DNA of 64,000 nucleotides from Rhizobium sp. BK313 (GTDB lineage Bacteria > Pseudomonadota > Alphaproteobacteria > Rhizobiales > Rhizobiaceae), in assembly GCF_014193655.1 (NCBI RefSeq), contig NZ_JACHZQ010000003.1, positions 248,001 to 312,000 on the forward strand, in the 5' to 3' direction. Positions 58,661 to 64,000 of this stretch are shown here, in pieces. Position 1 is the first letter of the stretch. Each line of letters begins with the position of its first letter. The notes under the pieces are model-generated. The model did not search any database. It was not told where the DNA came from and worked only from the letters and a program-made list of their open reading frames with translations. The translations under genes and the position numbers were made by a program.

Positions 58661-59062
58661 TTATATCGGAATGCCCTCCCTGTGGCAGGTGAGGAACACG
58701 GCTGACTGGCTGCTAGAGCTTTCGTTCGCGATGACGATGGGTACAAAACCGAAAAGCGGCGGCACATTGACCATCATCCCGACGTAAGGCCGCTTGTCCA
58801 TGACGCCGCTGAGCCCGCCGAGGGAACTGATGGTGCCGCAGACGCTGACGTTGCCCTTGCTATTCTTGGACGCCAGCATCGGTCCAAAGATCAGCACGCC
58901 CTCATAGGGAAGCTGTTGGCGCAAACCCTTTTCCACTGCGGCGGTTTCCTTGGCGCTCAGCTGATAAGGCACGCCTTTTTCCAGATTGTCCCCGCCGTCG
59001 ATGGACTGGCAGCCGACCAGAACAGCGCCAAGCAGAAGGGATAGCGATACCACAAGTCTCAT
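58661..59062 (-). CDS. Hypothetical lipoprotein, 133 residues
   Basis: The product has a signal peptide with a lipobox LVGC at about residues 15-18, so it is likely a lipoprotein. The mature part begins QSIDGGDNLEKGVPY and contains SAKETAAVEKGLRQQLPY, GTISSLGG and PPLFGFVPIVIANE, with Cys near the middle and end. I do not recognise a family. It is convergent with gshB and divergent from the comM/yifB gene across 134 bases. Confidence 0.85.
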   Translation of the reverse strand: MRLVVSLSLLLGAVLVGCQSIDGGDNLEKGVPYQLSAKETAAVEKGLRQQLPYEGVLIFGPMLASKNSKGNVSVCGTISSLGGLSGVMDKRPYVGMMVNVPPLFGFVPIVIANESSSSQSAVFLTCHREGIPI

Positions 59063-59196
59063 ATTTGCCTCCGATTGCGGAAATCGTCCCTTCGTTCTTT
59101 TATTGTTCTTGTTTCATTCCATATTTTCTGCCACATTGCAACCCATAGTCTGTTATGAAGAATTGATAGCGTTAAACGAGTTAAAAGAGGGCGGGT

Positions 59197-60729
59197 ATGG
59201 TAGCGCGCGTCAGCACGGTGGCGTTTCAGGGTATTGAGGGCGTTCCCGTCGAGGTGCAGGTGATGATCTCGCCCGGCAAGGTGCTGATGCATATCGTCGG
59301 CCTGCCGGATAAGGCCGTGGCCGAAAGCCGCGAACGGGTGCAGGCAGCTCTTCACGCCTCCGGCCTGTCACTGCCGCCGAAGAAGGTCACGGTTAATCTC
59401 GCGCCGGCCGATTTACCCAAGGAGGGCAGCCATTTCGATCTTCCAATCGCGCTCGGGCTGATGGCGGCGCTGGGCGCCATTCCGGCAGATGCGCTCTCGG
59501 CTTATACCGTCATCGGCGAGCTCAATCTCGATGGCACGATCGCACCCGTCGCCGGTGCGCTGCCGGCCGCGATTGCCGCCAACGCAATCGGCAAGGGCCT
59601 GATATGCCCGGCCGAAAGTGGCCCTGAGGCCGCCTGGGCCGGTGCCGAGATCGATATCCTTGCCCCTCGTAGCCTGATCGCTCTCGCCAATCACTTCCGC
59701 GGCGCCCAGGTCCTGTCGCGCCCTGAACCATCGATCCGTGCCAGTGCCGCCAACTTCCCCGATCTCGCCGATATCAAGGGGCAGGAGAGCGCCAAACGGG
59801 CGCTGGAAGTGGCGGCGGCTGGCGGGCATAATCTGCTTTTCGTCGGCCCTCCAGGTTCCGGCAAGTCGATGCTGGCGTCGCGCCTGCCGTCCATTCTGCC
59901 GCCATTGTCGACGACGGAGCTGCTGGAAGTGTCGATGATCCATTCTGTTGCAGGCCAGCTCTCGGGCGGAAAGCTCTCCGACCGCCGGCCCTACCGCACG
60001 CCGCATCATTCCGCCACCATGGCGGCGCTGGTCGGCGGCGGCTTGCGCGCCAGACCCGGTGAGGCATCGCTTGCCCATCATGGCGTGTTGTTTCTCGACG
60101 AGCTTCCTGAGTTTTCGCCGCAGGCGCTGGACGCGCTGCGCCAGCCGCTGGAGTCGGGCGAATGCGTCATCGCCAGGGCCAATCATCGCGTTTCCTATCC
60201 CGCCAGCATCCAGTTGGTCGCGGCGATGAATCCCTGCCGTTGCGGCATGGCAGGCGAGCCGGGTCACACCTGCGCCCGCGGTCCGCGTTGCGTCGCGGAT
60301 TATCAGGGCCGCATATCCGGACCGTTGCTGGACCGTATCGATATCCGCCTCGACGTGCCCGCGGTCTCCGCCGCCGACCTCATCCGGCCGACGACCGCCG
60401 AAAAGAGCGCCGATGTCGCCCTTCGAGTCGCCCGCGCCCGCGAGCGACAGCGCGAACGCTTCGAAGCTGCAGGCATGAAGGGGACTTCCACCAACGCCCG
60501 CTGTTCGACATCGATGATCGAGACCATCGCCGAGCCGGACGCCGCCGGCCTGCAATTGTTGCGCGATGCCGCGGAAAAGATGAAGTTTTCCGCCCGAGGC
60601 TATCATCGCGTCCTGAAAGTGGCCCGCACGCACGCCGATCTCGACGACAAGCAGACGGTTGGACGCATCCATCTCGCGGAAGCCATTTCCTACCGCATCG
60701 CCGGCGAGAGGCTTACGGCGCCGGCGTGA
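59197..60729 (+). CDS. comM: Mg-chelatase-like AAA+ ATPase, ComM/YifB family
   Basis: The 510-residue protein has an N-terminal Lon-like/ChlI N-domain (VEVQVMISPGKVLMHIVGLPDKA, NLAPADLPKEGSHFDLPIA), the AAA+ core with Walker A GPPGSGKSM (about 223-231), Walker B LFLDELPEF, and the zinc-like CRCGMAGEPGHTCARGPRC segment. ComM is a helicase that promotes branch migration during uptake of DNA in transformable bacteria; in rhizobia the role is unproven. AAAGAGGGCGGGT precedes the ATG. A terminator follows. Confidence 0.94.
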   Translation: MVARVSTVAFQGIEGVPVEVQVMISPGKVLMHIVGLPDKAVAESRERVQAALHASGLSLPPKKVTVNLAPADLPKEGSHFDLPIALGLMAALGAIPADALSAYTVIGELNLDGTIAPVAGALPAAIAANAIGKGLICPAESGPEAAWAGAEIDILAPRSLIALANHFRGAQVLSRPEPSIRASAANFPDLADIKGQESAKRALEVAAAGGHNLLFVGPPGSGKSMLASRLPSILPPLSTTELLEVSMIHSVAGQLSGGKLSDRRPYRTPHHSATMAALVGGGLRARPGEASLAHHGVLFLDELPEFSPQALDALRQPLESGECVIARANHRVSYPASIQLVAAMNPCRCGMAGEPGHTCARGPRCVADYQGRISGPLLDRIDIRLDVPAVSAADLIRPTTAEKSADVALRVARARERQRERFEAAGMKGTSTNARCSTSMIETIAEPDAAGLQLLRDAAEKMKFSARGYHRVLKVARTHADLDDKQTVGRIHLAEAISYRIAGERLTAPA

Positions 60730-60750
60730 GTGTCGACGACTGAAAAAACA

Positions 60751-60773
60751 AAGGGCGCGGTTGCGCCCTTCTC
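60751..60773. terminator. Bidirectional terminator between comM and cysK
   Basis: AAGGGCGC pairs perfectly with GCGCCCTT across a GGTT loop. It lies 21 bases after the comM stop and 29 before the stop of minus-strand cysK; AAAAAACA upstream gives a T-run for the minus strand. Confidence 0.85.
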
Positions 60774-60799
60774 AAGTTCTGACAATCGAAGCGGGCTGA

Positions 60800-61768
<969 letters not shown>

Positions 61769-61903
61769 GGGTAGCTCTCCCTTTATTGGAATTGTAGAGG
61801 CACAATAAGGTCAAACGCGAACGGAAACCAGAATGGGATCACTCTGCCGATCTTGTACAGCGGGAAAAGAATCTCACGCAGGGCTTCATCCGGAAAGGTT
61901 TTT

Positions 61904-62521
61904 TCAGGCCGCGCGGGTGGCGATGAAGGCGGCCGTGCCGGCGAGAATGCTGGCGGCGACCCGGTTCAAAATCTGCAGCGCTTTCGGCCTCTTAAGGAAG
62001 GTGCGGGCGCGGGAAGCGAGCAGCATATAGGGGATCAGCACCACCAGAAGCACGACGAAATTCGCCGCGAGCAGCATCGCATATTCGCGAAGGCCGATGC
62101 TGTTGATATCGATTAGCGTCGGCACAAGGGCCACGTAGAACAGCATGGTCTTCGGGTTGCCGAGCGTTACCAGCAGGCCGGAGAGGAAGGACATGCCAGC
62201 GCTGGTCGATTTTTTCGCCGTAACATCGGTAGAGAGCAACCCGGCGGTCCAGAGCTTCCAGGCGATGTAAGCAAGATAGAGCGCACCGGCGATCTTGATG
62301 ACGATGAAGATCTCGGTGAAGGTCTGCGCCACGAAGGCGAGGCCGAGAATGACGGCGGTCAGGTAGATCATGTCGCCGAGCACCAGACCGAGCCCCATGA
62401 AGAATGTCTCGCGAAAGCCGGAACCGAGCGCGCGGGCAACGATAGCGGTAATGCCCGGACCGGGAATCGCGGCGGCGATGAAAAGCGCGCCGCTATAGGT
62501 GAGCAGGGCTGCAAGCGTCAT
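61904..62521 (-). CDS. LysE family amino-acid exporter (RhtB-like)
   Basis: The 205-residue protein has six helices with the family start YSGALFIAAAIPGPGITAI (the P-G-P motif), LGLVLGDMIYL, and FLSGLLVTLGNPKTMLF (the G-x-x-x-x-x-N-P-K motif). RhtB/LysE carriers export amino acids such as homoserine, threonine, lysine or arginine; the substrate is unknown. AGGAGGAAGGCACC precedes the ATG at 62521. It is divergent from a cysteine hydrolase gene, which is followed by a second LysE gene. Confidence 0.93.
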   Translation of the reverse strand: MTLAALLTYSGALFIAAAIPGPGITAIVARALGSGFRETFFMGLGLVLGDMIYLTAVILGLAFVAQTFTEIFIVIKIAGALYLAYIAWKLWTAGLLSTDVTAKKSTSAGMSFLSGLLVTLGNPKTMLFYVALVPTLIDINSIGLREYAMLLAANFVVLLVVLIPYMLLASRARTFLKRPKALQILNRVAASILAGTAAFIATRAA

Positions 62522-62650
62522 GGTGCCTTCCTCCAGGAATAGACGATTGCTCTATCGCACCACCCTAGCGTTTTCAAGCGATTGCGCAAACGACGCGAAC
62601 ATACTACCAAAGGGTTAAGGCCCGTCGAAACTGTGTTGCATAAGGCTCCC

Positions 62651-63208
62651 ATGTCGTCCGCATTGCTCCTGATCGACCTCCAGAATGCCATTTTGACCGG
62701 CCTCGGCACGCCGGAGCGCCAGCCGGCGATCGACGCCGCCCTCGAGGCGGTCGTGGCCAGGCTTGCTGCATTGAAACGCAAAGCCCGCGCCGCCGGAATT
62801 CCTTCCTTCATCGTGCAGCATGACGGCCAAGGGACGCATCGCCTGGCGAAGCGCGGCGAAGGCTGGCAGTTGCGCCGCGAAATCGCGCCGGAGGCCGGCG
62901 ATGTCGTGGTGCACAAGACGAGTTGCGATTCCTTTTTCGAGACGGATCTCGAGGCGCGTCTTCGCGCAAAGGGGATCACCCATCTCGTCATCGGCGGCTG
63001 CATGACGCAATTCTGCGTCGATACCACCGCGCGCCGCGCCGTCTCGCTCGGCTTCGATGTGACATTGCTCTCGGATGGTCACACCACCGCCGATATGGGC
63101 AAGCTGACATTCGAGGCGATCATCGCTCATCACAATATGCTGCTCGACGGCTTCGATGCCGGCCCGCATGAGATCAAGCTTGTCCCGACAGTCCAAATCG
63201 CCTTCTGA
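62651..63208 (+). CDS. Cysteine hydrolase, isochorismatase-like family
   Basis: The 185-residue product has the isochorismatase fold: ALLLIDLQNAIL with the catalytic Asp near residue 9, the Lys in VVHKTSCDSFFETD, and the nucleophilic Cys in IGGCMTQFCVDTTARRA. I chose the ATG at 62651 (MSSALLLID). It is 24 bases upstream of a LysE-type exporter gene on the same strand and divergent from another. A hydrolase releasing an amino compound and an exporter for it would make sense together; that is inference. Confidence 0.92.
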   Translation: MSSALLLIDLQNAILTGLGTPERQPAIDAALEAVVARLAALKRKARAAGIPSFIVQHDGQGTHRLAKRGEGWQLRREIAPEAGDVVVHKTSCDSFFETDLEARLRAKGITHLVIGGCMTQFCVDTTARRAVSLGFDVTLLSDGHTTADMGKLTFEAIIAHHNMLLDGFDAGPHEIKLVPTVQIAF

Positions 63209-63232
63209 ATTCATCCCCCGCCGGAGACCTCA

Positions 63233-63865
63233 ATGCCGCATCTTGCCAGTATGATCGCCTTTGCCCTGATCGCTCTCGGCATGGTGCTGACGCCCGGGCC
63301 GAATATGATTTATCTGGTGTCGAGATCGATCTCTCAGGGGCCGGCGGCCGGGCTGATCTCGCTTGGCGGCGTGGCACTCGGCTTCGTCTTCTACATGCTT
63401 TCGGCGGCCCTCGGCATCACTGCGTTTCTGTTCGCCGTGCCCTTTGCCTATGACGCGCTGCGTCTTGCAGGTGCCGCCTATCTCGCCTGGCTTGCCTGGA
63501 ATGCGCTGAGGCCGGGTGGCCGTTCGGCTTTCCAGGTCCGCGATCTCCCGAAGGATGGGCCGCGCAAACTCTTCGTCATGGGCCTGGTTACCAGCCTGCT
63601 GAATCCGAAGGTCGCGATCCTCTATCTCTCGCTGCTGCCGCAGTTCATCGATCCTGCTGCGGGCAGTGTCTTCAGCCAATCCATCATCTTCGGCTTTACC
63701 CACATCGCCGTCAGCTTGACCTTTAACGCCATCTTTGCGTTGACGGCCGGCTCCGTCGCACTGTTCTTCTCAAGCCGCCCGTCCTTCATGCTGGTACAGC
63801 GCTGGCTGATGGGCACGGTGCTGGCCGGGCTCGCCATGCGCATGGCCTTCGAGGCGCAACGCTAG
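63233..63865 (+). CDS. LysE family amino-acid exporter (RhtB-like)
   Basis: The 210-residue membrane protein has six helices, the P-G-P motif in LTPGPNMIYLVSRSI, GVALGFVFYMLSAALG, and the N-P-K motif in VTSLLNPKVAILYLSLLPQF. It is a second LysE/RhtB family member in this short region, but not a recent copy of the one at 61904. It follows a cysteine hydrolase by 24 bases and is likely co-transcribed with it. It converges with a minus-strand gene whose 3' end lies 20 bases away. Confidence 0.93.
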   Translation: MPHLASMIAFALIALGMVLTPGPNMIYLVSRSISQGPAAGLISLGGVALGFVFYMLSAALGITAFLFAVPFAYDALRLAGAAYLAWLAWNALRPGGRSAFQVRDLPKDGPRKLFVMGLVTSLLNPKVAILYLSLLPQFIDPAAGSVFSQSIIFGFTHIAVSLTFNAIFALTAGSVALFFSSRPSFMLVQRWLMGTVLAGLAMRMAFEAQR

Positions 63866-63885
63866 ATCAGAACACTGGCAGCTGA

Positions 63886-64000
63886 TCATTCGGCGGCTTC
63901 CTCTGAAAGACGATCGCTTTTAGGACGCGGCAATGCGATGGTCCAGCCGAGGTTCATGCCGGCTGCGGCAATCAGGATGATCGCAGCACCGCCGATTTGC
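63886..64000 (-). CDS. C-terminal end of a membrane protein, probably EamA/DMT transporter (start outside window)
   Basis: Only the last 38 codons are visible, reading from the window edge to a TGA at 63886. They encode a final hydrophobic helix (IGGAAIILIAAAGMNLGW) and a polar tail (TIALPRPKSDRLSEEAAE). A final G-x-x-L/I helix followed by a short charged tail is typical of EamA (DMT) family transporters, but so little is visible that other membrane proteins are possible. Confidence 0.6.
   Translation of the reverse strand, partial: QIGGAAIILIAAAGMNLGWTIALPRPKSDRLSEEAAE

Noticed and set aside
59413..60672. 419-codon open frame antisense to comM/yifB
   Set aside because: The sense frame encodes a complete AAA+ ATPase with all motifs; the antisense frame has an Arg/Gln-rich, low-complexity look typical of a codon-bias shadow.

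Overview
The window looks like a chromosomal segment of a fast-growing rhizobium (genus Rhizobium, perhaps near R. tropici or R. rhizogenes; the species guess is tentative). Support comes from high-GC codon use throughout, an alphaproteobacterial gene set (PmtA-type phospholipid N-methyltransferase, an FzlA-like GST-fold division protein, an NDUFA9-like reductase, a DUF2252 protein) and many copies of RIME-like palindromic intergenic repeats typical of Rhizobiaceae. No tRNA, rRNA, CRISPR array, transposase or integrase gene was seen. The window opens inside one gene and closes inside another.

Layout. 0-5 kb holds small metabolic and regulatory units: a GNAT acetyltransferase, an aldo/keto reductase, a GlxA-type AraC regulator coupled to a cysteine hydrolase, and a Gfo/Idh/MocA oxidoreductase. 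5-8.5 kb is a putative three-component glycosylation module: a GtrA flippase and a polyprenyl-phosphate GT2 enzyme, with a divergent STT3-like GT-C membrane protein. 8.9-14.6 kb has xseA, a quinone reductase-like flavoprotein, an EEP-family hydrolase, an M29 aminopeptidase, YbaK and an ArsC/YffB-like protein. 14.7-15.6 kb is a MarR regulator with a near-perfect palindromic operator and a probable small target gene. 15.6-22.4 kb carries an aspartoacylase-like hydrolase, two LysR regulators beside their likely targets (an MFS exporter and a quinone oxidoreductase), and a convergent second MFS paralogue. 22.4-26 kb has a SulP transporter, a 2'-5' RNA ligase-like protein, a 46-residue lipoprotein and an O6-alkylguanine repair protein.

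The 25.9-31.3 kb stretch looks accessory: a DUF-type membrane protein with a methyltransferase, two LysR regulators flanking an Old Yellow Enzyme, then a displaced copy of the last 34 codons of guaA, a small exported protein, and intact guaA. This is the scar expected from an element that once integrated into the 3' end of guaA.

The rest is mostly core. 33-37 kb has an MTA/SAH-nucleosidase-like protein overlapping a thioesterase, a DUF2252 protein, and a Tat-exported hydrolase divergent from a GntR regulator with three matching operator motifs between them. 37.4-42.5 kb is a four-gene iron-type operon (imelysin, di-heme DUF1111 oxidoreductase, second imelysin lacking the motif histidine, DUF1513). 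42.6-53.1 kb includes an HPP protein, an RsmB-like methyltransferase, RlpA, queG, fzlA, uppP, a 54-residue membrane protein, an NDUFA9-like protein, pyrF and pmtA. 53.2-61.8 kb has dnaN, rsmI-yraN, an EEP protein, a cupin, gshB, a lipoprotein, the comM/yifB ATPase and cysK. Two LysE exporters around a second cysteine hydrolase, and the tail of a probable EamA transporter, close the window.

I did not find a clearly new defence or biosynthetic system. The items most worth follow-up are the guaA 3'-end scar, the MarR/small-protein circuit, the divergent glycosylation module, and the short genes that ordinary gene calling would miss.
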